Source of the DNA: Peribacillus asahii
Lineage (GTDB): Bacteria; Bacillota; Bacilli; Bacillales; DSM-1321
Assembly (NCBI RefSeq): GCF_003570725.1
Contig: NZ_QWVS01000013.1
Coordinates: forward strand, 226,001-290,000
Direction of reading: 5' to 3'
Length of the DNA: 64,000 nt
Part shown: one piece after another, positions 39,767-48,660 of the stretch
Layout of the letters: every line of letters starts with the position of its first letter
How positions within the stretch are numbered: the first letter of the stretch is position 1
Program-made: the position numbers and the translations under genes
The notes under the pieces: generated by a model
Seen by the model: only the letters and a program-made list of their open reading frames with translations
The model's database searches: none
What the model was told of the DNA's origin: nothing

Positions 39767-41799
39767 GCTACATCCACCACCCCTACACTTTGTACTTCAA
39801 CGCTAGCTTCTAACTCATTATAGGAAATAATCGGCACATTCGGGAAATAACGCTCTGTTAATTGGCGCACATACATCCGAACTGCTGGTGAACAAAGCAC
39901 AATAGGTTGCTGCTCCATTAAGGCTAGCTCTTCTAGTTTAGCTGCAAGCGTTTCTAAAATGAGTTGAGAGTCATTTGGGTCCAACGATAAATAGTTTCCA
40001 TGTTCCGTTTGTTGAACAGCATCGGCAATAATTTTCTCCACCTTGCCAGATACAGTAATAACCTGAAGGCGCTGTTCTCCCCCAGCTAATGTATTCGTAA
40101 TCTGTCTTGCTAAATTTTGACGTACATATTCGGTGAGCAGGTCCGTATCAGACGACATTTTCCCATAATCCGCAAGTGTTTCGAAGATAATAGGTAAGTT
40201 TCGAATCGATACTTTTTCTTTTAGTAATTTAGCCAACACTTTCTGAACATCGCCAATCGCTAGCGGACTTGGTGTCACTTCTTCAACAAGAATTGGCGCC
40301 GTTTCACGCAAATGCTCAATTAACTGTTTCGTCTCTTGACGGCCAAGTAACTCATGAGCATTAGCTTTAATCACTTCTGTTAAATGAGTGGATACAACGC
40401 TCGGTGGATCGACAACGGTATAACCCATCATTTCCGCATGTTCTTTCATATCTTCGGCAATCCATTTAGCCGGTAACCCAAAGGAAGGCTCTACCGTATC
40501 AATTCCTTCAATCGAATCATCTTCAATCCCCGGACTCATCGCTAAGTAATGATTTAACAGCAGCTCGCCCCTTGCCATCTCATTTCCTTTAATTTTCAAA
40601 CGATATTCATTCGGGTTTAATTGAATATTATCGCGAATCCGTACAACAGGAATGACAAGTCCCATTTCAATGGCAAGCTGTCGGCGAATCATCACGACTC
40701 GATCTAATAAATCGCCACCTTGATTTGTATCGGCAAGCGGGATTAATCCATATCCAAATTCAAATTCGATTGGATCGACGCTTAATAAATTGACAACGCT
40801 CTCTGGGCTTTTCATTTCGTCCGTTTCTATTTCTTCTTCAATCTCTTGTAAATCCTCTTTATCTTGTTTCGGAGCTTTTGCCATCATATAAGCTCCAATT
40901 GCTAGTGCAGCAGCGATTGGAATTGTAAACAGATTCGAAATAGGCGTAAATAAACCTAGGCAAAAAATAGTACCAGCTGTGACATATAACATTTTCGGAT
41001 ATTGAAACAACTGTGATGTAATATCGGCACTCAAATTACCATTAGAAGCAGCCCGTGTCACAACAATCCCAGTTGCGGTTGAAATTAATAGAGCCGGAAC
41101 TTGGCTGACAATTCCGTCCCCGATAGACAGTGTCGAGAAATGTGCCGCTGCATCGCCAAACGAATACCCTAACTGCAACATCCCAATCATAATCCCAAAG
41201 ATTAAATTGATAATGACGATAATAATTCCAGCAATGGCATCCCCTTTAACAAATTTACTCGCACCGTCCATGGAACCATAAAAGTCTGCTTCACTACTAA
41301 TTTTTTCACGTCTTACACGTGCTTCTGCTTCTGAAATCATTCCAGCATTTAAATCTGCATCAATCGACATTTGCTTACCTGGCATTGCATCCAATGTAAA
41401 GCGAGCAGCTACTTCTGAAACACGCTCCGAACCTTTTGTAATAACAATAAAGTTAATGATGACTAAAATAATAAAGACGACTAAACCGACAAGCACATTT
41501 CCACCTACAACGAACGATCCAAATGTTTCTACAACCCCACCTGCATCACCATGCGTTAAAATTGCACGAGTTGTAGAAACATTCAGTCCTAATCGAAACA
41601 ACGTCAACAATAAAAGTAGAGTCGGAAAAACGGAAAACTCTAGCGGTTCTTTAATATTCATCGTAATAAGAAGAACCGACAACGCAAGAGAAATATTTAT
41701 TAATAATAAAATACTTAACAACCATGTTGGTAAAGGAATAATTAACATGACTACAATCATGATAACCGATATAAGAACAACTAAATCTCGCGCTTTCAT
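39763..41799 (-). CDS. flhA: Flagellar export gate protein FlhA
   Basis: The major transmembrane component of the flagellar type III export gate, with a cytoplasmic ring that docks substrates and chaperones. The 678-residue protein has about eight membrane segments in the first half, the FHIPEP-type loop (KGSERVSEVAARFTLDAMPG) and a soluble C-terminal half. An AGGAGAG site precedes the ATG. Length is typical. Confidence 0.97.
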   Translation of the reverse strand: MKARDLVVLISVIMIVVMLIIPLPTWLLSILLLINISLALSVLLITMNIKEPLEFSVFPTLLLLLTLFRLGLNVSTTRAILTHGDAGGVVETFGSFVVGGNVLVGLVVFIILVIINFIVITKGSERVSEVAARFTLDAMPGKQMSIDADLNAGMISEAEARVRREKISSEADFYGSMDGASKFVKGDAIAGIIIVIINLIFGIMIGMLQLGYSFGDAAAHFSTLSIGDGIVSQVPALLISTATGIVVTRAASNGNLSADITSQLFQYPKMLYVTAGTIFCLGLFTPISNLFTIPIAAALAIGAYMMAKAPKQDKEDLQEIEEEIETDEMKSPESVVNLLSVDPIEFEFGYGLIPLADTNQGGDLLDRVVMIRRQLAIEMGLVIPVVRIRDNIQLNPNEYRLKIKGNEMARGELLLNHYLAMSPGIEDDSIEGIDTVEPSFGLPAKWIAEDMKEHAEMMGYTVVDPPSVVSTHLTEVIKANAHELLGRQETKQLIEHLRETAPILVEEVTPSPLAIGDVQKVLAKLLKEKVSIRNLPIIFETLADYGKMSSDTDLLTEYVRQNLARQITNTLAGGEQRLQVITVSGKVEKIIADAVQQTEHGNYLSLDPNDSQLILETLAAKLEELALMEQQPIVLCSPAVRMYVRQLTERYFPNVPIISYNELEASVEVQSVGVVDVA

Positions 41800-41831
41800 T
41801 TTCTTCTCTCCTAACTAGCTACTTTAAGGCA

Positions 41832-42914
41832 TTATATCTTCCCCTTCGTTTTATAAACGAAGGCAAGTATTTCTGCTATTGCTTTAAAAAACTCTTCCGG
41901 TATTGCTTGTCCGACTTCTGTTTGATCATATAAGGCTCGCGCTAACGGGCGATTTTCAACCATTATGACATCATTTTCTTTTGCAATATATTTAATCTTC
42001 TGAGCGACAAAATCGACACCCTTTGCTACAACAAGAGGAGCATCTGATTTTTGTTCATCATATTTTAAAGCAATCGCAAAATGTGTGGGGTTTGTAATAA
42101 CCACATCAGCATTTGGTACTTCTTGCATCATACGCTGCATCGCCATTTGCCGTTGCTTTTGCTTAATTTTAGACTTGATGAGCGGGTCCCCTTCAGAATT
42201 TTTATGTTCATCTTTAATATCCTGTTTGGACATTCTAATGTTTTTTTCAAAGTCATATTTCTGATATAAATAATCAAGAATTGCTATACAAAACAAGGCA
42301 ACCGCGGCGTATAGTCCCATTTTAATCGTAATATCCGCTAACAAAACAAGCGCATCACTAACAGGAATATGCGAAAGCACCATCACTTCATCCATACGGT
42401 TCCATAACACAAAAAAAGCAATAAAGCCGATAATCGAAATTTTTAAGATAGATTTTAATAACTCCACCATAGCTCGCATAGAGACGATTCGTTTAAATCC
42501 TTTAATCGGATCTAATTTTTCTAGTTTAAATTGAATCGTTTCTGTTGAGAACATAAACCCAACTTGCATGATATTCGCGAGCATCCCGGCAATCATAGCG
42601 GTAACAAAAACAGGCGCAAGGGTCAAGACCATCATCTTCAATATTTCGTACACCATCACCTGAATATTTTCTTCTGTCACGCTTTCTAACATCATATTTT
42701 GCAAAAACTCTCGCATAAGACCGAAAATCTGTTCATACATGAATGGCCCCGTAATAACAAGCACTCCAAACACCGCGAGTAAATTTATGGCGGTATTTAT
42801 ATCTTGACTTTTAGCAACTTGCCCCTTTTTTCTAGAATCCTGCCTTTTTTTCGGTGTTGCTTTTTCTGTTTTTTCTCCTGCGAAAAATTGCAAGTCTAAC
42901 CGAAGTTCATTCAT
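41832..42914 (-). CDS. flhB: Flagellar export gate protein FlhB
   Basis: Controls substrate switching in the export gate. The 360-residue protein has four membrane segments and a cytoplasmic domain with the autocleavage site NPTH (VVITNPTHFAIALKY). After cleavage FlhB, together with FliK, changes export from hook to filament proteins. This matters here because FliK in this window is unusually long. It directly follows fliR. Confidence 0.97.
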   Translation of the reverse strand: MNELRLDLQFFAGEKTEKATPKKRQDSRKKGQVAKSQDINTAINLLAVFGVLVITGPFMYEQIFGLMREFLQNMMLESVTEENIQVMVYEILKMMVLTLAPVFVTAMIAGMLANIMQVGFMFSTETIQFKLEKLDPIKGFKRIVSMRAMVELLKSILKISIIGFIAFFVLWNRMDEVMVLSHIPVSDALVLLADITIKMGLYAAVALFCIAILDYLYQKYDFEKNIRMSKQDIKDEHKNSEGDPLIKSKIKQKQRQMAMQRMMQEVPNADVVITNPTHFAIALKYDEQKSDAPLVVAKGVDFVAQKIKYIAKENDVIMVENRPLARALYDQTEVGQAIPEEFFKAIAEILAFVYKTKGKI

Positions 42915-42915
42915 C

Positions 42916-43692
42916 TTACCTGCCTCCGATCAGTTCCATCAAATTTCGCATAGCAATAAGTATCAGTTCAAATAAATTAGTGACAACATGCATCATTGCT
43001 CCAATGACAACAAAAAGTACGATAAAACCCGCCACAATTTTAACTGGAATTCCGACAACAAATACATTAAGCTGTGGAACCGTACGCGCCAAAATTCCAA
43101 GTGCCACATCCACTAAAAAAACACTTCCTACAACAGGAATCGACATTTGCAAAGCAATAACAAAGGATTGGCTAAACGCCTTTGCCAAATATTCAATAAT
43201 GGATTCATCTCCAAACGGTACATATACTTGATCAATCGGAATAAATTGATAGCTGTAAAAAATACCATCAAGCAACAAATGATGACCATTCGTACTTAAT
43301 AAAAACAATAAAGCAATGGTATATATATATTGGCCCATTAGCGGACTTTGCGCTCCTGTTTGCGGGTCAATAACATTCGCCATCGCAAACCCCATTTGAA
43401 AGTCAATAAATCCCCCAGCAATTTGAATTGCTGACATCATCATATACGCAACAAAGCCAATAAACAGCCCAACAAGCACTTCCTTCAAAATCAAAAAGTA
43501 ATAAGTCAAATCTATCTCTAATACAGGCGCTTCAATCGTGTAATACATAATCCAAGCAAGGAAAAAACCAAATCCGATTCGATGCATCATCGGAAGCGAT
43601 CGATGCGAGAAGATTGGCAGGACAACAAAAAAGGTAGTTACACGAACAAAGATTAATAAAAAGGCGGGAAAATAGGGTAGAATCTCTGCCAT
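42916..43692 (-). CDS. fliR: Flagellar export gate protein FliR
   Basis: A 258-residue integral membrane protein of the FliP-FliQ-FliR export channel, with about six hydrophobic segments and the family N-terminus LPYFPAFLLIFVRVTTFF. It sits 3 bases after fliQ and 1 base before flhB. Confidence 0.95.
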   Translation of the reverse strand: MAEILPYFPAFLLIFVRVTTFFVVLPIFSHRSLPMMHRIGFGFFLAWIMYYTIEAPVLEIDLTYYFLILKEVLVGLFIGFVAYMMMSAIQIAGGFIDFQMGFAMANVIDPQTGAQSPLMGQYIYTIALLFLLSTNGHHLLLDGIFYSYQFIPIDQVYVPFGDESIIEYLAKAFSQSFVIALQMSIPVVGSVFLVDVALGILARTVPQLNVFVVGIPVKIVAGFIVLFVVIGAMMHVVTNLFELILIAMRNLMELIGGR

Positions 43693-43695
43693 GCC

Positions 43696-43965
43696 CTAAC
43701 CTACAAAACGATTCAAGTTTCCAAGTATTTCCGCAGTATATGAAATTAAATGGCTAATCATCCACGGTGCTAAAAAAACAATGCCAATAAGAACGGCAAC
43801 AATCTTCGGAACAAAGGCAAGTGTTTGTTCTTGAATTTGCGTCGTCGCCTGAAAGATACTAATCGCTAAACCAACGCCTAGCGCAATTAATAACAATGGC
43901 CCCGATACAATCAAGATCGTATAAATTCCTCGTTCCGCTACATCAATAACAAAATCTGCACTCAA
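43696..43965 (-). CDS. fliQ: Flagellar export gate protein FliQ
   Basis: An 89-residue protein with two transmembrane helices, a channel component with FliP and FliR (ALGVGLAISIFQATTQIQEQTL is the family segment). The start is TTG with CAGGTG upstream. Confidence 0.95.
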   Translation of the reverse strand: MSADFVIDVAERGIYTILIVSGPLLLIALGVGLAISIFQATTQIQEQTLAFVPKIVAVLIGIVFLAPWMISHLISYTAEILGNLNRFVG

Positions 43966-43979
43966 CGTTTTTCACCTGC

Positions 43980-44645
43980 TTAAAAACTTTGTAATAAAGA
44001 TTTGACTACTAAGTACCATCCATCTACTAGCACAAAGAGAAGAATCTTAAATGGTAATGAAATCATGACCGGCGGCAACATCATCATCCCCATCGACATT
44101 AAAACACTGGCAATAATCATATCGATCACAAGAAATGGTATAAAAATCATAAATCCAATTTGAAAAGCCGTCTTCATTTCACTAATCGCAAAAGCGGGTA
44201 CTAGTGCTGTCAATGGAATATCTTGAATAGACTTTGGCTGGTCCATTTGGGCGTAATCAAGAAAAAGCGCCAGGTCCTTTTGCCTCGTATGCTCGCTCAT
44301 AAATTCTTTAAATGGGATTGACGCTTTCTCATACGCCTCCTCTAACGTAATCTTTTCTTCAAATAGAGGGGTAAGTGCTTGTTTATTCACCTCTTGAAAT
44401 GTCGGAGCCATAATGAAGAAAGACATAAACATGGCAAGGCCAATCAACACTTGAGTCGGCGGCATTTGCTGTGTTGCAAGAGACGTTCGCACAAATCCCA
44501 ACACAATAATAATTCTTGTAAAACAAGTCATTAAAATTAAAATACTCGGAGCAAGAGATAAAACCGTCAGCATTAAAAGGAGCTTGACAGAAGTAGAGAC
44601 ATTAGCAGGATCGCTAGTATTGAAAAACTCCATAAACTCACTCAT
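43980..44645 (-). CDS. fliP: Flagellar export gate protein FliP
   Basis: The pentameric core of the export channel. The 221-residue protein has four membrane segments with the signature CFTRIIIVLGFVRTSL and the C-terminal LPPVMISLPFKILLFVLVDGW. Unlike many proteobacterial FliP proteins it has no long signal peptide, as in B. subtilis. Its ATG overlaps the fliO stop by 4 bases. Confidence 0.96.
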   Translation of the reverse strand: MSEFMEFFNTSDPANVSTSVKLLLMLTVLSLAPSILILMTCFTRIIIVLGFVRTSLATQQMPPTQVLIGLAMFMSFFIMAPTFQEVNKQALTPLFEEKITLEEAYEKASIPFKEFMSEHTRQKDLALFLDYAQMDQPKSIQDIPLTALVPAFAISEMKTAFQIGFMIFIPFLVIDMIIASVLMSMGMMMLPPVMISLPFKILLFVLVDGWYLVVKSLLQSF

Positions 44646-45301
44646 TTATCGTCTCTTCCTTTCTGATCAAGCTTATCCATTAGCTGCTTTCTACTTTGTC
44701 TCATTTCTTCTAACTGATTTTTTAATTCACTTGAAAATGACTCTCCGCTCACCGCTGATTTTGTCCATTTCTTTTTTAACTTCATTACAAAATCAGTGGG
44801 CTGCATCATTTGTTCATATTTTTGATTATAGGCTTCTAGTAATTGTCGGCGCTCTTCTTCATCTTCAATTTCTGTTAACAGTTGAATATTTTCGCCGACT
44901 CCAACAAGGAGCACACGCTCTCCTACTTTCACAATTTGAACGGAGCGATTATTGCCTAAGTTTGTTCCACCTAGATTTTCGATAAAATTGGCTTGTTGAT
45001 ACGTCTTTGACTTTTTACTAATGAACCGAAGAACAATATAAAGCAAAGCTACAACAAAAAGCATCGCAAATATCATCCTGAAAAAGTCCGAGAAAGAAAG
45101 CCCGACACCGCTAGAGGATACAGCTTTCTCTTCGGTTGTTGAATCATCTTTCACAGCATTTTCTGCTTTAGATGATTCAGGCTGCTCATACATATCCTTC
45201 ACTGATTGATCAAGGTTTTCTGCATGAACAGGCATTGTTTGAAAAAAACAAACAATGCCAAGGGCGAACAAAACTTGACATAATTTTTTTACAGAAAACA
45301 A
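44642..45301 (-). CDS. fliO: Flagellar assembly protein FliO (FliZ of B. subtilis)
   Basis: A 219-residue protein with a cleavable-looking N-terminal signal (residues 5-27, ending PVHA), an acidic extracellular stretch, one membrane helix (about 73-90, MIFAMLFVVALLYIVLRF) and a cytoplasmic domain. FliO helps assemble the FliP ring. It lies between cheY and fliP as expected. Confidence 0.92.
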   Translation of the reverse strand: MFSVKKLCQVLFALGIVCFFQTMPVHAENLDQSVKDMYEQPESSKAENAVKDDSTTEEKAVSSSGVGLSFSDFFRMIFAMLFVVALLYIVLRFISKKSKTYQQANFIENLGGTNLGNNRSVQIVKVGERVLLVGVGENIQLLTEIEDEEERRQLLEAYNQKYEQMMQPTDFVMKLKKKWTKSAVSGESFSSELKNQLEEMRQSRKQLMDKLDQKGRDDK

Positions 45302-45324
45302 GTGAATGACACCCTCTTACTTTA

Positions 45325-45687
45325 TTAGCTTAACGCTTTATTAATGGCTTCTAACACGCGATCTGCCTGAAATGGCTTGACGATAAAATCTTTTGCACCC
45401 GCTTGAATCGCATCAATAACCATCGCTTGCTGTCCCATTGCCGAACACATAATTACTTTGGCTTGCGGATTAACTTTTTTAATTTCTTTAAGCGCTGTAA
45501 TACCATCCATTTCCGGCATTGTAATATCCATTGTTACTAAATCTGGCTGTGTGTCTTGAAACAGTTGTACCGCTTGTGCTCCATCAGCTGCTTCCCCAAC
45601 AATTTCAAATCCATTTTTCACAAGAATATCCTTAATCATCATTCTCATAAATGCTGCATCATCAACGATTAAAATTTTATGTGCCAT
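45325..45687 (-). CDS. cheY: Chemotaxis response regulator CheY
   Basis: A 120-residue single-domain receiver that, when phosphorylated by CheA, binds FliM and changes motor rotation. D9 and D10, the phospho-acceptor D54 (VTMDITMP), S82 and K104 (FIVKPF) are all present. It is embedded between fliY and fliO, as in B. subtilis. Confidence 0.97.
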   Translation of the reverse strand: MAHKILIVDDAAFMRMMIKDILVKNGFEIVGEAADGAQAVQLFQDTQPDLVTMDITMPEMDGITALKEIKKVNPQAKVIMCSAMGQQAMVIDAIQAGAKDFIVKPFQADRVLEAINKALS

Positions 45688-45707
45688 ATCCTGTATACCC
45701 CCTGAAA

Positions 45708-46934
45708 TTATCTTAATTTTTGTAATCGATCGCTTTGACTGACAATGTCTGTCACACGAACACCAAAGTTTTCATCAATAACAACCACTTCACCTTTAGC
45801 AATTAGGCGGCTGTTCACAAGAATATCAACCGGTTCACCGGCTAATTTATCCAGCTCAATAATTGAACCAGACGCTAATTCCAAAATATCTTTAACCGAT
45901 TGTTTAGTTCGACCTAATTCAACGGTTACTTGAAGCGGAATATCCATTAACATATTTAAATTTTTTGCTTCTGCCTCTTGAAGCTGATAAGGCTGAAAGC
46001 TTGTAAAGTTCGCTGGTTGAACATTCACTGGTTGACTTGGCACCACTGTACCTGTACCAAAATGCTGCGGGGAACTCGCCATTTGTACTGGTTGCTGCAT
46101 TTGATAAGCTGGTTGATCTGGTTGAATCGGTTGTTCATATACTGGCTGCTGCACTGCTGCTGCTTGTTCAACCGCTTGAGCGACTTGAGCTTGTGGTGAC
46201 TCGACTTGAGCCGTTGCTGGCTGTACTGGCAGATCAGACTCTGAAATTGCTCCGCCCATCAGTTCCTCAACCAACCCTTTTGCAAAAGGCAATGGTAACA
46301 ATTGCATAATATTAGAATCGATTAACTCACCGACACGCAATCGAAATGAAATTTTCGCCAGTGGATCTGAGTTTGGAATCGACTTTTCTCCTTCTCCACT
46401 GACCATATCAAGTAAATCAATGCTTGGCGGTGAAATATCGACTCTCTTACTAAAAATGGTCGACATCGAAGTAGCTGCTGAGCCCATCATTTGATTCATC
46501 GCCTCTTGTACAGCACTTAATTGAATTTCTCCAAGATCGCCACTTGGGTTTAATCCATTACCACCCAGCATTAAATCTGCAATAATTGCAGCATCACTTT
46601 GTTTAATGACTAGAACATTAACCCCAGAAAATCCTTCCGTATACTCCACTTGAATCGTCACATATGGATGCGGAAACTCAGCGGCTAATTTACTTTTTTC
46701 AATTAATGTAACAGTCGGCGTTGTAATATCTACCTTTTGATTTAATAAAGTGGATAGAGCGGTTGCTGAACTTCCAAAAGAAATATTTCCAATTTCACCA
46801 AGTGCATCCTGTTCCATCGGCGATAAATAATCTTCTACGTTAAGGGGAGATCTCACCTCACTTACGTCATCCTCTGTATCACCTCTTAACAGAGCATCAA
46901 TCTCATCTTGAGAAAGCATCTCATCACTTACCAT
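45708..46934 (-). CDS. fliY: Flagellar switch protein and CheY-P phosphatase FliY
   Basis: A motor switch component of Gram-positives that also dephosphorylates CheY-P. The 408-residue protein has an N-terminal EIDALLRG peptide like that of FliM and a CheC-like middle domain with two E-x2-N motifs (LGEIGNISFG and VQEAMNQMMG). A glutamine/proline-rich linker (about 235-315) and a C-terminal FliN/SpoA domain (VTVELGRTK) follow. Its start overlaps the fliM end by 11 bases. Confidence 0.96.
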   Translation of the reverse strand: MVSDEMLSQDEIDALLRGDTEDDVSEVRSPLNVEDYLSPMEQDALGEIGNISFGSSATALSTLLNQKVDITTPTVTLIEKSKLAAEFPHPYVTIQVEYTEGFSGVNVLVIKQSDAAIIADLMLGGNGLNPSGDLGEIQLSAVQEAMNQMMGSAATSMSTIFSKRVDISPPSIDLLDMVSGEGEKSIPNSDPLAKISFRLRVGELIDSNIMQLLPLPFAKGLVEELMGGAISESDLPVQPATAQVESPQAQVAQAVEQAAAVQQPVYEQPIQPDQPAYQMQQPVQMASSPQHFGTGTVVPSQPVNVQPANFTSFQPYQLQEAEAKNLNMLMDIPLQVTVELGRTKQSVKDILELASGSIIELDKLAGEPVDILVNSRLIAKGEVVVIDENFGVRVTDIVSQSDRLQKLR

Positions 46935-47922
46935 CTTCGTCTCCCCCCTTCAAAATATCAAGAATCTGAATGGCTAGCTTTTTGCCTACCTTACCTGGTT
47001 GTCCGTAAAATTTCGGAACATCCCCGATTTTCACAGTTAAAGGTGCATCAATGAGTTGATTTAACTCAATCACATCGCCAACATCTAGTTGTAGAAAATC
47101 ATGAATAGTAATGCTTGTTTCTCCTAATTCCGCCGCAACAATCATGTCCGAATGCGTAATTCTCTTTTCAAGCATCGCCATTTCTTCTGGACTTCGTTCT
47201 TTTTGTGAAGTCTGCATCCAGTAATGCGCCGATAAATTCGGTATAATCGGCTCTAATACAACATGCGGAATACACATATTAATCATTCCAGTTGTATCCC
47301 CTACTTGAATATTTAACGAAATAACAATCACTGTATCATTAGGTGAGACAAGTTGTAAAAACTGAGGATTCACTTCAAAGTCTGTCATGATCGGATCAAT
47401 ATCAACGATTGTAGCCCATGCTTCCTGCAAATTCTCAAATGCCTTTTCAAATAAACTCGTCATAATTTTCGTTTCAATTTCCGTTAAATTGTCGACCTTA
47501 TTTACGCTTTCACCTCTCCCCCCAAGCACGCGATCCATCATCGCATAAGCAATATTCGGGTTGATTTCCAGAATAATATGCCCGTCTAACGGCGGCACTT
47601 CATAGACATTTAAAATCGTCATTTTCGGAATCGAACGAACAAATTCTTCATACGGGAGTTGGTCAACAGATGCCACCGCTATATGAATATACGTTCGAAG
47701 CTGTGCTGAAAAGTACGTCGTCAGTAATCGCGCGAAATTTTCATGAATTCGCGTTAAACTTCGAATTTGGTCTTTTGAGAAGCGAAGCGCTCGTTTAAAG
47801 TCATAAACTTTAACTCTTTTCTCAACTTCTTCTTTTTTCAGCTCCTCAGCATCCATTTCTCCTGTAGAAAGCGCTGAAAGCAAAGCATCAATTTCACTTT
47901 GTGATAATATTTCACCAGACAA
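46924..47922 (-). CDS. fliM: Flagellar motor switch protein FliM
   Basis: The C-ring protein that binds CheY-P. The 332-residue protein has the N-terminal CheY-binding peptide LSQSEIDALLSAL, the middle domain with LGGRGE, and a C-terminal SpoA domain. An AGGTG-type site precedes it. Normal length. Confidence 0.97.
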   Translation of the reverse strand: MSGEILSQSEIDALLSALSTGEMDAEELKKEEVEKRVKVYDFKRALRFSKDQIRSLTRIHENFARLLTTYFSAQLRTYIHIAVASVDQLPYEEFVRSIPKMTILNVYEVPPLDGHIILEINPNIAYAMMDRVLGGRGESVNKVDNLTEIETKIMTSLFEKAFENLQEAWATIVDIDPIMTDFEVNPQFLQLVSPNDTVIVISLNIQVGDTTGMINMCIPHVVLEPIIPNLSAHYWMQTSQKERSPEEMAMLEKRITHSDMIVAAELGETSITIHDFLQLDVGDVIELNQLIDAPLTVKIGDVPKFYGQPGKVGKKLAIQILDILKGGDEDGK

Positions 47923-47972
47923 TCGCCATCACCTCCAAAACTGCTCACTTGAGCGTTTGCCCAAAAGATTTC

Positions 47973-48401
47973 TTATTGAAGGATTGAGGAGGTGATATAC
48001 ACCTGTTCAACTTGTCCTTCTTGCATTAATTCATTTAATTCTTTTTTAATGACTTCCTGCAGCTTTTCTTTCCCTGCTTTCCCAGCTAATTCACTTGTCT
48101 TTACTTCTGACAATTCCGTAATAATAATATTCTTCGCTTGGAAATTTCGCTTTTCTAACTCTTCTTTTGCTTTTTTTCCATCGGTTTGAATGGTAAACGA
48201 AATTTTAATATAGTCATTGCCAGCAAGATTTGTAGTAATCTCTGGAATTTCAACAGACGCCTCCACAATTTCATCAATGGATGGTTCTCTATTTGCGACA
48301 CCCGTATCATTCATCTTATTAATCACCACAACTACCAATACACCTAACAGCGAAATGGCAACAAGCATAATCAGCATAATCGTTAACACTTTATTCTTCA
48401 T
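47973..48401 (-). CDS. fliL: Flagellar basal body-associated protein FliL
   Basis: A 142-residue single-pass membrane protein (helix at about residues 5-26) with an extracellular domain, thought to stabilise stator units. It overlaps the end of swrD by 11 bases and precedes fliM. Confidence 0.92.
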   Translation of the reverse strand: MKNKVLTIMLIMLVAISLLGVLVVVVINKMNDTGVANREPSIDEIVEASVEIPEITTNLAGNDYIKISFTIQTDGKKAKEELEKRNFQAKNIIITELSEVKTSELAGKAGKEKLQEVIKKELNELMQEGQVEQVYITSSILQ

Positions 48402-48642
48402 AACCTATACCCTCCACGTCCTGACGAAATCCGAGAACATTCACAGCACGGTAAAATTGAATAATAGCTTGTGTGATTTCTTCTTCCTTCTCGCGTACAA
48501 CAATCTTCTTCCCCGTCGTAAACGTAATCGTCGTATCTGGCAACGATTCAATTGCCTCTATATATAAGGCGTTTACCGTAAAACTTCTACCATTCAATCG
48601 GGTTACTTTAATAATGATGATTGAGGTTGACCCATCAGCCAA
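48391..48642 (-). CDS. swrD: Flagellar protein SwrD (FlbD family)
   Basis: A small FlbD-family protein (about 83 residues) with the core IKVTRLNGRSF, NALYIEAIE and TTITFTTGKKIVVRE. In B. subtilis SwrD increases motor torque for swarming. The start is uncertain. The TTG at 48642 has GGGAGG seven bases upstream but adds about 10 residues before the usual family start (MIKVTRLNG in B. subtilis). An ATG at 48648 sits too close to that site. A 7-base-pair hairpin spans the start. Confidence 0.85.
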   Translation of the reverse strand: MADGSTSIIIIKVTRLNGRSFTVNALYIEAIESLPDTTITFTTGKKIVVREKEEEITQAIIQFYRAVNVLGFRQDVEGIGYEE

Positions 48643-48646
48643 CCTC
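48623..48646 (-). promoter_or_regulatory. Hairpin over the swrD start codon
   Basis: GAGGTTG and CAACCTC form a perfect 7-base-pair stem with a 10-base loop. The proposed TTG start lies in the 5' arm and the GGGAGGG site just before it, so the structure could limit swrD translation. Confidence 0.4.
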
Positions 48647-48660
48647 ATCCCTCCCTTAAC

